From NCBI GenBank assembly GCA_963800065.1, contig CAWCZO010000003.1, positions 248,001 through 312,000 on the forward strand: a stretch of DNA of 64,000 nt, given 5' to 3'. The DNA is from CAWJFJ01 sp963800065. GTDB lineage: Bacteria > Actinomycetota > Acidimicrobiia > Acidimicrobiales > UBA8190. Each line of letters opens with the position of its first letter. Position 1 is the first letter of the stretch. Under the pieces are notes generated by a model that was given only the letters and a program-made list of their open reading frames with translations, was not told where the DNA came from and did not search any database. Below are positions 54,891 through 63,042 of the stretch, piece after piece. Made by a program: the position numbers and the translations under genes.

Positions 54891-55579
54891 GCCCCCTCGC
54901 CCCGCCACATGGGCTGGCGGGGACGGTCGAACAGGACGTCGAGGTGTTCTCCCCGGAGGGCGGCGAAGACGTGTGGGCCCCAGCGCTCGGCACCGACCAG
55001 GGGTTGGGGGAGGTGGTCGGGGGAGAACCAGCCCACGTCGGCACACTCGAGCGGGTGGGCCCGGAGCTCGCCCCCGAGGGCCCGGCAGTGGAAGACGAGC
55101 GAGTAGAGAGGGACACGGGTGAATCCGAGGCGGAGGCCGTCGAGGACGGCGATGAGCCGGACGACCTCGGCCTCGATGCCCGTCTCCTCCAGGACCTCCT
55201 TCACCACCACCTCGGCGGCCGAGTAGCCCACGTCGGCCCACCCGGTGGGGTAGAGCCAGACACCGGAGTCCGCACGCTTCACGAGGAGGAGCTCCCCTTT
55301 GTCGTTGCCCACGGCGGCGCCCACCGCCACCTTGGGGGTGACATAGCCCGGGACCCCCTGACCGACGGCGCGCATCCACTCCTCGACGAGATGCTCGGCG
55401 TCCTCGACACCGTCGGCTCCCGAGTCGGCGGCGACGGCGATGTCGGCGGCCACGCGCAGAACCTCCTCGAAGCGCTCCTTCTCGTAGAGGCTCTCGGTGA
55501 AGCCGAGCCCCGTCCGGGCGATGGCCGACAGGCTCTCGCTCCATCGGAGGAGCTGCCGCGGCGAGATGGGGCTGTCCAC
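54881..55579 (-). CDS. Nudix hydrolase with Nudix_hydro_N domain
   Basis: 232 residues. The first 60 form the helical Nudix_hydro_N domain (RQLLRWSESLSAIARTGLGFTESLYEKERFEE). The Nudix box is DVGYSAAEVVVKEVLEETGIEA, with Lys in place of the usual Arg of the REx2EE core. Such proteins hydrolyse nucleoside diphosphate sugars or related compounds; the substrate here is unknown. TAGCGT (minus strand 55591-55586), 6 bases, then GTG 55579 marks a leaderless start. It overlaps the regulator's 3' end by 10 bases, tail to tail. Confidence 0.92.
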   Translation of the reverse strand: MDSPISPRQLLRWSESLSAIARTGLGFTESLYEKERFEEVLRVAADIAVAADSGADGVEDAEHLVEEWMRAVGQGVPGYVTPKVAVGAAVGNDKGELLLVKRADSGVWLYPTGWADVGYSAAEVVVKEVLEETGIEAEVVRLIAVLDGLRLGFTRVPLYSLVFHCRALGGELRAHPLECADVGWFSPDHLPQPLVGAERWGPHVFAALRGEHLDVLFDRPRQPMWRGEGAQS

Positions 55580-55646
55580 GGAGGCACGCTACCGCAGGCC
55601 GCCCGCCGCGAGCCCCGGGGCGGCGTCTCCTGGGTCACAATGGAGG

Positions 55647-55847
55647 ATGTCCGTGAACGCCGACTGCCGGCACTACATCATGCAGACGACGGGGCGCGGC
55701 GACAAGCTCGAACGCTGCCGGGTCGACGCCAACGAGAACCTCCCCTTCGCCTGTCCCGACGGCTGCGTCTTCTATGAGCCCCGCAAGGTGTCGTCCGCCG
55801 GATGGCACGTGGCACCACCCCCTCCGGACGAGCCGCCCGGCCGCTGA
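55647..55847 (+). CDS. Small Cys-rich protein, function unknown
   Basis: 66 residues. Pattern: DCRHYIMQTTGRGDKLERCRVD, then ENLPFACPDGCVFYEPR, then a Pro-rich tail. The Cys spacing (C, C, C-x3-C) suggests a metal site. Short actinobacterial proteins with a CRHYxxQT start and a PFxCPxxCxFxEPR end are familiar, but their role is unknown. GGAGG lies directly before the ATG, too close for a normal site. It is divergent from the Nudix gene. Confidence 0.6.
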   Translation: MSVNADCRHYIMQTTGRGDKLERCRVDANENLPFACPDGCVFYEPRKVSSAGWHVAPPPPDEPPGR

Positions 55848-56068
55848 AAGCGGCACCGGACGACGGTGGACAGGATCCGCCGCATGTCGTTGGCCCAGGA
55901 CGGCCGCGTCGACGACGACACTCTCGTGACCGCTTTCGCCGTCGACGACGTCGCCGATCGTGGACGGCGTCATCAGCCTCTACTCCGGGGGGTCGGTCCG
56001 TTGTGTGCGGCGTTGCTGTCGACGGAGACGCCTCTCCCCGGTGCCCGCGCCAGCGCCGGCTTCGGCCG
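55848..56068. other. Intergenic stretch without a recognisable gene
   Basis: 221 bases between the Cys-rich protein and the convergent lipase gene. Frames are open but none reads like a protein family, and no clear hairpin or repeat is seen. Confidence 0.4.
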
Positions 56069-57004
56069 TCAGCCCCTCAAGAGCGAGGCGAAGGCCGACC
56101 AGACCTCATCGGTGGCCCGGGCCGAGGCCGGGGAGAGGGCGCCGAGGCCCATGAAGCCGTGGACCAGACCGGGGAATTCGAGAAGGCGGACGGGGACACC
56201 GGCGTCGCCGAGCGCCTCGGCATAGGCGTGGCCCTCGTCGCGCAGCGGGTCGAATTCGGCCGTGGCCACCACGGCCGGAGGCAGGCCGGTCAGGTCGGCC
56301 AGGAGCGGGCTGGCCTCGGGATCGGCTCGGTCGTGGTCGCCGAGGTACTGGGCGGCGAACCAGGAGATGGCCGCCGCCGTGAGGAGGTAGCCCTCGCCGT
56401 TGGTCACCGACGAGGGCCGGACCGTCGTGAAGTCGACGGCCGGGTACACGAGGGCCTGGGCACAGATGGCCGGTCCCCCCCGGTGGCGGGCCCGCAGGGT
56501 GACGCCGGCGGCCAGGTTGCCGCCGGCGCTGTCACCGGCCACCCCCAGGCGGTCGGGGTCGCCCCCCAGCTCGCCACCGTGGGCGGCCACCCAGGCGGTG
56601 GCGGCGGCGCAGTCGTCGAGAGCGGCGGGGAAGCGGTGCTCGGGGGCGAGGCGGTAGTCGACGCTCACCACCACCGCCCCCGTGCGACGGCTCAGGATCC
56701 GGCACGACCCGTCGTGGGTGTCGATGTCGCCGATCACCCAGCCGCCGCCGTGGAAGTAGGTGACGAGGGGAGCGGGACCGGCCCCGGCCGGACGGTAGAC
56801 GCGGACGGGGACGGGTCCGGCCGGTCCCGGGATCGACCGGTCCTCGACGTCCTCCGCCGGATCGCCCGATCCGGCGCTGTCGAGCGCCCCCAGGCTGGCC
56901 CGGAAGAGGCGGCGGAAGGCGTCGGGGGTGAGCTCCGAGAAGTCGACGGCCCCGGATGCCGCCATCTGGTCGACGATGGCCCGGGTGGCGGGTTCGAGCG
57001 GCAC
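56069..57004 (-). CDS. Alpha/beta-hydrolase of the hormone-sensitive-lipase (LipH/LipN) family
   Basis: About 311 residues from GTG 57004. Oxyanion motif YFHGGGWVIGD near 85, nucleophile elbow GDSAGGN with the catalytic Ser, the Asp in EFDPLRDEG and the His in GLVHGFMGL. YRLAPEHRFPAAL is another family block. It is an esterase or lipase for short- to medium-chain esters. It starts just after the acetyltransferase gene on the same strand. Confidence 0.92.
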   Translation of the reverse strand: MPLEPATRAIVDQMAASGAVDFSELTPDAFRRLFRASLGALDSAGSGDPAEDVEDRSIPGPAGPVPVRVYRPAGAGPAPLVTYFHGGGWVIGDIDTHDGSCRILSRRTGAVVVSVDYRLAPEHRFPAALDDCAAATAWVAAHGGELGGDPDRLGVAGDSAGGNLAAGVTLRARHRGGPAICAQALVYPAVDFTTVRPSSVTNGEGYLLTAAAISWFAAQYLGDHDRADPEASPLLADLTGLPPAVVATAEFDPLRDEGHAYAEALGDAGVPVRLLEFPGLVHGFMGLGALSPASARATDEVWSAFASLLRG

Positions 57005-57014
57005 GTCGTGTCGC

Positions 57015-57731
57015 TCAGGTCGCCCGTGTGTCGAAGCGGACCCAGTTCTGATAGTGGTGGAGCGCGACGTATCCCATGGACCGGTAGATGGGCTCACCCA
57101 TGACGGACGCCTGGAGGGTGACGGCGGTCGCCCCCCGGGCGAACGAGGCGTTGGTCACGCACGCCGTCACGGCCCGTCCGAGGCCCGAGCGCCTGGCCCC
57201 GTCGACGGTCCCCACCCAGTAGACGCCGGCGATCCCGTGGCTGAGCATGGTGAGGGCGGCGGCGACGGGTTCGTCATCGCGGTAGGCCACGAGGGCGACC
57301 ACGTGGCGGGCGTCGAGGACACGCCGGGGGATGCTGAACAGCTGGTGCGGGGCCTCGACCGGCATGCCGTAGGTGGAGTAGGCGCCGGCGCAGACGCCGG
57401 CGAAGTCGGCCACGGCGCCGACGGTGGCGACGGGCCGGATCTCGACGCCGTCGGGCCGGTCCTCGGTGACGGGGGCCGTGCAGACCATCTCGGGTGCGGG
57501 CTCGCCGAAGGGGACCAGGCCGGCCGTCTCACAGGCCATACGGAGGTCGTCGTCGGCGGCGATGTCGCGGACCATGATCGTGTAGCCGCGCCGACGGGAT
57601 CCGAAGAAGGCGTCGGACCGATCGACGAGGTCGGCCGGCGCCGCGGAGTCATCGCTGCGGAAGCCGCAGTTGCACATCACGGGCAACCACGACCCGGTGG
57701 CCACGAGCACAAAGCCGTCGGACTCCTCCAC
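57015..57731 (-). CDS. GNAT-family N-acetyltransferase
   Basis: 238 residues from GTG 57731. The acetyl-CoA-binding core is VYWVGTVDGARRSGLGRAVTACVTNASFARGATAVTLQAS followed by GEPIYRSMGYVALHHYQNW. The N-terminal half may be a second, degenerate GNAT-like domain. In-frame coding-looking sequence (LGHLNLLEFSREQARWG) extends about 90 bases upstream of 57731 but contains only CTG codons as possible starts, so the real N-terminus is uncertain. Substrate unknown. Confidence 0.85.
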   Translation of the reverse strand: MEESDGFVLVATGSWLPVMCNCGFRSDDSAAPADLVDRSDAFFGSRRRGYTIMVRDIAADDDLRMACETAGLVPFGEPAPEMVCTAPVTEDRPDGVEIRPVATVGAVADFAGVCAGAYSTYGMPVEAPHQLFSIPRRVLDARHVVALVAYRDDEPVAAALTMLSHGIAGVYWVGTVDGARRSGLGRAVTACVTNASFARGATAVTLQASVMGEPIYRSMGYVALHHYQNWVRFDTRAT

Positions 57732-57848
57732 CGCCCCACCGACGCCCCATCGCGCCTGCTCGCGCGAGAACTCGAGGAGGTTCAGGTGGCCCAGGGTCCC
57801 GAGATCCCCCAGTGTCCCGACGTCACCGGGCAGCGCGCGGCGGCACGG

Positions 57849-58877
57849 TCAGACGGCCTCGCCGCTGGTGGCCTCCAGCTCGGTGGGGTCGGAGACCGGC
57901 GGACGGTCGGTCCCCGATCCGTGACCGCCGCGCTGCCAGAAATCGAGGATCGTCTCGGCGTTCGCCCGTCCCGCTTCGATGAGAGCCTCGGTGCCGGAGA
58001 AGTCGTCGTAGCGGGAGACGGGATCGGAGTCGACCGAGAAGACGATCACCTCGACACCCGCCGGGAGCCGCTCGAGCTCGCGGGCGAACTTGGCGTGGAC
58101 GGCGATGAAGAAGGCGGTGAGGACCGCCTCGACCGGTCGCCGGTAGCGGTGGGGCGTGTAGCGGAGGGGCCCGCAGAGGAAGACGAAGATGCGTTCGGCC
58201 CCGTGGGCCATGGCCCGGCCGATGGGGACGTTGTCGACCACTCCGCCGTCGATGAAGGCCTCGGCGCCGATCTCGACGGGGGGGAGCAGGGCCGGCAGGG
58301 CGGCCGAGGCCAGGATGGCCTCGAGGGCCGGTCCGTAGGTGAACCACTGGGTGCGGCCGTCGGTGAGCGAGGTGGCCACCACCTCCAAGTGGACCGTGGC
58401 GTCCTCGAAACGTTCGAAGGTGAGGCCCTCCTCGATGAGGCGGCGCAGTCCGTCGTTGGCGTGGACGGCTTCGCGTTGGGAGAGGAACCGCCAAGTGGCG
58501 GGGATCCGGCTCTGGGGGAAGACGTCGCCACTGGTGGTCCGGCGCCACAGCTCGGCCATGCGCTCGACACCGCCGGGGGTGGGGTCGCCGGCGTAGCCGG
58601 CGGCGTTGATGGCCCCCACCGACGCCCCGTAGACGTCGTCGGCGGCGATGCCCCGGGCCATGAGGGCCTGGAGCATCCCTATCTGGGCCGCCCCCCGGGC
58701 GCCGCCCCCGGCGAAGACGAAAGCCGTGCGCGGGCGGCGCCAGCGGGCGTTCAGGTGGCGGGGCCGGGTCCACCGGCGCCGGGACGTCCCCGGCCCCGGG
58801 AAGACGCCACCGGGCAGGGCCACGGCCTGCATGGCGGACTCCACCCTCTGCTCCCGGAGGGTGGGCGGCTCGGTCAT
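57849..58877 (-). CDS. Patatin-like phospholipase / acyl hydrolase
   Basis: 342 residues. Oxyanion loop AFVFAGGGARGAAQIGML near 52, nucleophile GASVGAINAAGYAG (Ser in GxSxG), and catalytic Asp in AFIDGGVVDNVPIG. This is the bacterial RssA/YchK-type patatin family that hydrolyses lipid acyl esters. No signal peptide or clear transmembrane helix. Its ATG overlaps the stop of a tiny membrane protein, which could recruit it to the membrane. Confidence 0.92.
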   Translation of the reverse strand: MTEPPTLREQRVESAMQAVALPGGVFPGPGTSRRRWTRPRHLNARWRRPRTAFVFAGGGARGAAQIGMLQALMARGIAADDVYGASVGAINAAGYAGDPTPGGVERMAELWRRTTSGDVFPQSRIPATWRFLSQREAVHANDGLRRLIEEGLTFERFEDATVHLEVVATSLTDGRTQWFTYGPALEAILASAALPALLPPVEIGAEAFIDGGVVDNVPIGRAMAHGAERIFVFLCGPLRYTPHRYRRPVEAVLTAFFIAVHAKFARELERLPAGVEVIVFSVDSDPVSRYDDFSGTEALIEAGRANAETILDFWQRGGHGSGTDRPPVSDPTELEATSGEAV

Positions 58878-59014
58878 CGTCCGGGCCCCCCGCCTCGGCG
58901 CGACGACTCCCGCGCGGCGCGGTCGCGGCGGACCCCCCAGCGCACCGCCGTCACGGCCAGGCCCACCATGGCCGCCACGAACAGGGCGAACACGACGACG
59001 AAGGCTGTGCCCAT
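58874..59014 (-). CDS. Tiny single-pass membrane protein coupled to the patatin gene
   Basis: 46 residues: MGTAFVVVFALFVAAMVGLAV-type hydrophobic helix, then a strongly basic tail (RWGVRRDRAARESSRRG). The TGA overlaps the patatin ATG (ATGA), indicating translational coupling. TAGGGT on the minus strand (59030-59025) is a suitable -10, 10 bases before the ATG. I recognise no family. Confidence 0.6.
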   Translation of the reverse strand: MGTAFVVVFALFVAAMVGLAVTAVRWGVRRDRAARESSRRGGGPGR

Positions 59015-59058
59015 ATCGTCATCGACCCTACGTCACACCCGTCGGGCAAGCTGGGTCG

Positions 59059-60105
59059 GTGCCCCGGACACCCCCCGTCGCCGACGCCTTCCGGCCACCG
59101 GAGGGCGTCGACCTCCTGGCTCGGCTGCGTGGGCCGGGGACAGGCCGCCCGGCCGTCGACCCGGGACTGGCCGGAGGGCTGCGGGACTGGCTGGAGGACG
59201 GGCTGGCCGGCGTGGTGGGTGGGGATGCGGCCGACACGGGCCCCGTGCGGGTCACCAAGGAGACCCTCACCGGGGTGCTGCTGTGCGAGGCCCATCTCGT
59301 GGCCCGGCGGACCACACCCCGGGTGGTGACCGTGGAGTTGGCCCGCGGCAGCCTGGTCGACGCCGTGTTCCGCCAATGGGTGACGACCGGTCGCCTCGAC
59401 GACCCCTGGTCCGACGCCCTCGGCGCCGTGGCCGTGGAGGACGAAGGCGACGGGATCGCCGCCTTCGTCGAAGCGCTCCCCCCCGAGAGCCGGCGGGCCC
59501 TGGCCGAGGAGATCGCCGACCATGCCGCCGGCATCGTGGCCCGGTGGCCCGTGCCCAGTCCGACCTGGCTGCCGCGGACGCAGGAGCGGGTGGTGGTGCC
59601 CCTGGTGGGCGGACGGGTCGTCATGAGTGGCGTCGTCGACCTGGCCTTCGGCGGTCCGGCCGGTGAGCGGGCCTCGGTCTGCGTGGTGGAGATCAAGTCG
59701 GGACGCCGTCGCCTGGAGCACCGGGGCGACCTCCACTTCTACGCTCTGCTCGAGACGCTACGCAGCGGCGCGCCGCCGTTTCGGATCGCCACCTACTACA
59801 CGCGGACGGGGGAGCTCGACGTCGAGCCCGTCACCGACGACGTCCTCGTGGGTGCGCTGCAACGGGCGCTGGCCGGCACCGTCCGCCTGTGCCGGTTGGC
59901 GGCGGGGACGGAACCGGAGCGGACTCCGAACGCACTGTGCGCCTGGTGCTCGGCCCTGCCGCAGTGCGGGCCGGGGCAGACCCGGGCCGGGACCGACGTG
60001 CCGCGGGCGGCGGGGGACTCCGGCGACGATGACGATCTCGTCCTGGTCCGCACCGCCCCGGCCGCCGTCGACGACGACGCCGTCGGCGCGGAGCCCGACC
60101 GGTGA
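59059..60105 (+). CDS. PD-(D/E)XK nuclease, RecB/Cas4-like, with probable Fe-S cluster
   Basis: 348 residues from GTG 59059. The nuclease core reads VMSGVVDLAFGG (catalytic Asp), then CVVEIKSGRRR (Glu-x-Lys), then HRGDLHFYALLETLRSG (motif III Gln/Tyr region). The C-terminal NALCAWCSALPQC resembles the Cys cluster that holds a [4Fe-4S] in AddB and Cas4 nucleases. No helicase domain is present and no cas genes are near. It overlaps the next gene (GTGA), so the two products probably work together. Confidence 0.85.
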   Translation: MPRTPPVADAFRPPEGVDLLARLRGPGTGRPAVDPGLAGGLRDWLEDGLAGVVGGDAADTGPVRVTKETLTGVLLCEAHLVARRTTPRVVTVELARGSLVDAVFRQWVTTGRLDDPWSDALGAVAVEDEGDGIAAFVEALPPESRRALAEEIADHAAGIVARWPVPSPTWLPRTQERVVVPLVGGRVVMSGVVDLAFGGPAGERASVCVVEIKSGRRRLEHRGDLHFYALLETLRSGAPPFRIATYYTRTGELDVEPVTDDVLVGALQRALAGTVRLCRLAAGTEPERTPNALCAWCSALPQCGPGQTRAGTDVPRAAGDSGDDDDLVLVRTAPAAVDDDAVGAEPDR

Positions 60106-60977
60106 CCGCCCCGGCCGCCACCGGGATGGCCCTGGCGCTGCCCCGGGCCCGGTCCCTGACCGACGCGCTGCTGGTCCCGGCCACCGATGTCGTGCCGGCC
60201 GAGGCGCTGGCGCTCCTGCGGGGGCAGGTGGCCGGCGACCTGGCCGCCGTCGTCGACGCCATGGCCGGGGGGGAGCGACTGCGTTTCGACGCTTATCGGT
60301 TCGCCCTGGCCCGTGAGCATCCCGAGCGACTCGACGCCGACGACGGAACCTTCGTGCCCTCGCCGGCACGGTGTCGCCGGGCCGTGGGTCTGGGCGCCGT
60401 GGGCCGCTGTCTGCGGGGGCGGTCGCCCACGCCGGCCACCGCCGTGGCCGAGGTCCTGGCCACCGGGGCCGAGGACGCCGCCGACGGCGTCGACCCCGGC
60501 GCCCGGCCGCCGTGGTGGGCCGCCTGGTACGGGAGCCTGCCGGCGGGCGGGCGGGCCATGGTCGAGGCCGAGGCCGTGACGTGGGCCACCCAGTTGTGGA
60601 CGGCACTGGAATGGGAACGGTTGGCGCCGACGACGGTCGGGGGCGCCGACGACTGGTGGGACTGTCCCCGGACGCGTCACCTGACGTTGCGGGGACAGGC
60701 CGACGTCCGGGTGCGGGCCGGTGGGCGTCCCGTGCTCCTGGTAATGGGCGGTGGTCTTCCGCCGTCGGACTGGCGGCGGTCGCTCGGGTTCCCCGCCCTC
60801 GTGGCCGCCCTGGGGCGCGGGGAGCGGTCGGTCCCGGCGCGGGTGGTCGGATTGTGGCCGGCCAGCGGGCAGGTGCGGATCCTCCCGGTCGACAGCGTCG
60901 TGCTGGCCGACACGGCCGCGGCGGTGGTCGACGCCGTGGCCGAGTGGGTCAGGCGGCGTGGCCTGCCGTCCAGGTGA
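60102..60977 (+). CDS. Degenerate PD-(D/E)XK-like partner protein
   Basis: 291 residues. The C-terminal third resembles the RecB-type nuclease pattern: LTLRGQADVRVRAGG keeps the Asp, but where Glu-x-Lys should stand the sequence is VLLVMGGGLPP, then FPALVAALG and VGLWPASGQVRILPV as in related nucleases. It is probably catalytically dead. The N-terminal part is helical and rich in Trp later on. Overlap with the intact nuclease upstream suggests a heterodimer. The call rests on pattern likeness only. Confidence 0.55.
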   Translation: MTAPAATGMALALPRARSLTDALLVPATDVVPAEALALLRGQVAGDLAAVVDAMAGGERLRFDAYRFALAREHPERLDADDGTFVPSPARCRRAVGLGAVGRCLRGRSPTPATAVAEVLATGAEDAADGVDPGARPPWWAAWYGSLPAGGRAMVEAEAVTWATQLWTALEWERLAPTTVGGADDWWDCPRTRHLTLRGQADVRVRAGGRPVLLVMGGGLPPSDWRRSLGFPALVAALGRGERSVPARVVGLWPASGQVRILPVDSVVLADTAAAVVDAVAEWVRRRGLPSR

Positions 60978-61965
60978 GGAACTGCTCCAGAGGCCAGGTG
61001 TTGACCACGCGGCCGGCGGGCGTGTCGGCCTCGACCGCCTGTCGGCAGCCGTTGACCAGCCACTCGAGCTGACCGGGGGCGTGGGCGTCGGTGTCGATGG
61101 AGACGAGGCAACCGAGCTCGAGCGCCTGACGCAGGAGTGGCTCCGGCGGATCGCGTCGTTCGGGACGGGAGTTGATCTCGACGGCGGTGCCGGTACGGGC
61201 ACAGGCGGCGAAGACGAGCCCGGCGTCGAACGACGACGGGGGACGTCCCCGGCCCACCAGCTTGCGGCCGGTGCAGTGGCCGAGAATGTCGGTGTGGGGT
61301 GATTCGACGGCCGCCACCATGCGTCTGGTCATGGCCCGCGCCTCCATGGAGAGCTTCGAGTGGACGCTGGCCACCACCACATCGAGACGGGCCAGGAGGG
61401 CGTCGTCCTGGTCGAGGGTCCCGTCCTCCAGGATGTCGACCTCGATGCCGGTGAGGATCCGGAAGGGGGCCAGCTCGTCGTTCAGCTCGGCCACTACGTC
61501 GAGCTGTCGGCGCAGACGCTCCGGGTTGAGGCCGTGGGCCACGGTGAGCCGGGGGCTGTGGTCGGTGAGGGCCCAGTACCGGTGTCCGAGACTTCGCGCC
61601 GCCTCGGCCATCTCCCGGATGGGACTGCCCCCGTCGGACCAGTCCGAGTGGCTGTGGCAGTCGCCGAGCAACTTCTGGCGCAACGCCGCCGCCGCCCCCG
61701 TCGGGGGTGGGTCGGCGCGTCGGAGGAGTTCGGTGAGATATCCCGGTTCGTCACCGGCGAGCGCCTCGGCCACCACGGTGGCCGTGCTGTCGCCGATCCC
61801 CGGGAGCGACGTCAGACGACCCGAACGCGAGAGCTCCTCGACACGGGAGGGCGGCACGGTGTTCAGGGTGGTGGCGGCGTTGCGGAAGGCCCTGACCTTG
61901 TAGGTGCCGGCGCCCTCGGCCTCGAGCAGGTAGGCGATGCGGCGGAGGGCGGCGACGGGATCCAC
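60949..61965 (-). CDS. PHP-domain phosphoesterase with N-terminal helix-hairpin-helix (PolX-like, no polymerase domain)
   Basis: About 338 residues from GTG 61965, chosen because TACATT (minus 61978-61973) lies 7 bases before it. Residues 1-75 match the PolX 8-kDa/HhH region (ALRRIAYLLEAEGAGTYKVRAFRNAA, SLPGIGDSTATVVAEAL). The PHP domain follows: GDCHSHSDWSDGG, ALTDHSPRLTVAHG, GIEVDIL, VVASVHSK, DILGHC and IDTDAHAPGQLEW supply the metal-binding His/Asp set. The polymerase palm found in full PolX is missing. Likely a DNA-related phosphatase or nuclease. Its end overlaps the gene before it, tail to tail, by 29 bases. Confidence 0.88.
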   Translation of the reverse strand: MDPVAALRRIAYLLEAEGAGTYKVRAFRNAATTLNTVPPSRVEELSRSGRLTSLPGIGDSTATVVAEALAGDEPGYLTELLRRADPPPTGAAAALRQKLLGDCHSHSDWSDGGSPIREMAEAARSLGHRYWALTDHSPRLTVAHGLNPERLRRQLDVVAELNDELAPFRILTGIEVDILEDGTLDQDDALLARLDVVVASVHSKLSMEARAMTRRMVAAVESPHTDILGHCTGRKLVGRGRPPSSFDAGLVFAACARTGTAVEINSRPERRDPPEPLLRQALELGCLVSIDTDAHAPGQLEWLVNGCRQAVEADTPAGRVVNTWPLEQFLTWTAGHAA

Positions 61966-62006
61966 CGTCGCCAATGTACCGGGGCGAATCGTGCCACCAT
62001 CGATGG

Positions 62007-63032
62007 ATGCCGGCCAAGGCCCCCTCCGTCGACGTCGAGGTGGACGGGCGGACGGTGACCGTCTCGAACCCGGACAAGGTCTTCTTCACCACCCGGGGCG
62101 AGACCAAGCTCGACCTCGTCCGGTACTACCTGGCTGTCGGTCCGGGCGCTCTGCGCGGGGTGTACGAGCGGCCCACCGTCCTGAAGCGCTTCCCCCACGG
62201 GGCCGAAGGGGACTTCTTCTACCAGAAGCGGGTCCCCGCCGGGCGCCCCCCGTGGATCGAAACGGTGACCGTCCACTTCCCCAGTGGCCGCAGCGCCGAG
62301 GAGATGTGCCCCGTCGACGTGGCCCACATCGCCTGGGCCGCCAACCTGGGATGCCTCGACCTGAATCCCTGGGCCGTGCGCCGCCGTGACGTCGATCATC
62401 CCGACGAGCTCCGCGTCGATCTCGACCCGCAGCCCGGCGTGGCCTACGAGTCCGTGCGGCGGGTGGCCCTCGAGGCCCGCACCGTCCTCGTCGAGCACGG
62501 TCTCGACGGGTTCCCGAAGACGTCGGGGTCGCGCGGCATCCACGTGAACGTCCCCATCGAGCCCCGGTGGGACTTCACCGAGGTTCGTCGCGCCGCGCTG
62601 GCCCTGGCCCGGGCCGTCGAACGCCGGATGCCGGAGGTGGCCACCTCGGCCTGGTGGAAGGAGCAACGCGGTGAACGCGTGTTCATCGACTACAACCAGA
62701 ACGCCCGCGACCGGACGGTGGCGTCGGCGTACTCCGTGCGTGCCAATCCCGAGGGACGGGTGTCGTGCCCGCTCGAGTGGGACGAGGTCCCCGATGCCGA
62801 GCCGGCCGACCTGACGCTGGCCACGGTGCCGGCCCGCTTCGCCGAGCGCGGCGACCCCGGCGCCGGGATCGACGTCCGCCGCTACGACCTCGGACCGTTG
62901 CTGGAGCTGGCGGCGCGCGACGAGGCCGAAGGCCTCGGCGACGCACCCTGGCCGCCCCACTTCGCCAAGCAGCGCGGTGAACCGCGCCGTGTCGCTCCCG
63001 GACGGGCCCGCCACCGTCCCCCGACCGGGTGA
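62007..63032 (+). CDS. LigD-type polymerase/primase domain protein (NHEJ, stand-alone)
   Basis: 341 residues from ATG 62007. VTVSNPDKVFFTTRGETKLDLVRYY opens the LigD-Pol fold. VLKRFPHGAEGDFFYQKR, LRVDLDPQPGV (catalytic Asp pair), FPKTSGSRGIHVNVPI (substrate His) and VFIDYNQNARDRTVASAYSVR are family signatures. It fills or extends ends during non-homologous end joining or primer-type repair. It stands alone rather than fused to ligase and nuclease domains. A separate ATP-dependent ligase lies convergently next to it; no ku gene is in the window. Confidence 0.93.
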   Translation: MPAKAPSVDVEVDGRTVTVSNPDKVFFTTRGETKLDLVRYYLAVGPGALRGVYERPTVLKRFPHGAEGDFFYQKRVPAGRPPWIETVTVHFPSGRSAEEMCPVDVAHIAWAANLGCLDLNPWAVRRRDVDHPDELRVDLDPQPGVAYESVRRVALEARTVLVEHGLDGFPKTSGSRGIHVNVPIEPRWDFTEVRRAALALARAVERRMPEVATSAWWKEQRGERVFIDYNQNARDRTVASAYSVRANPEGRVSCPLEWDEVPDAEPADLTLATVPARFAERGDPGAGIDVRRYDLGPLLELAARDEAEGLGDAPWPPHFAKQRGEPRRVAPGRARHRPPTG

Positions 63033-63042
63033 GAGCGCCCGG

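Noticed and set aside
55866..56225. 119-codon plus-strand frame in the gap after the Cys-rich protein
   Set aside because: No family likeness, no ribosome-binding site, and its second half is antisense to the lipase gene.
56928..59666. 912-codon plus-strand frame across the acetyltransferase and patatin genes
   Set aside because: Reads as Gly/Asp/Val-rich filler; the minus strand carries recognisable enzymes over the same bases.
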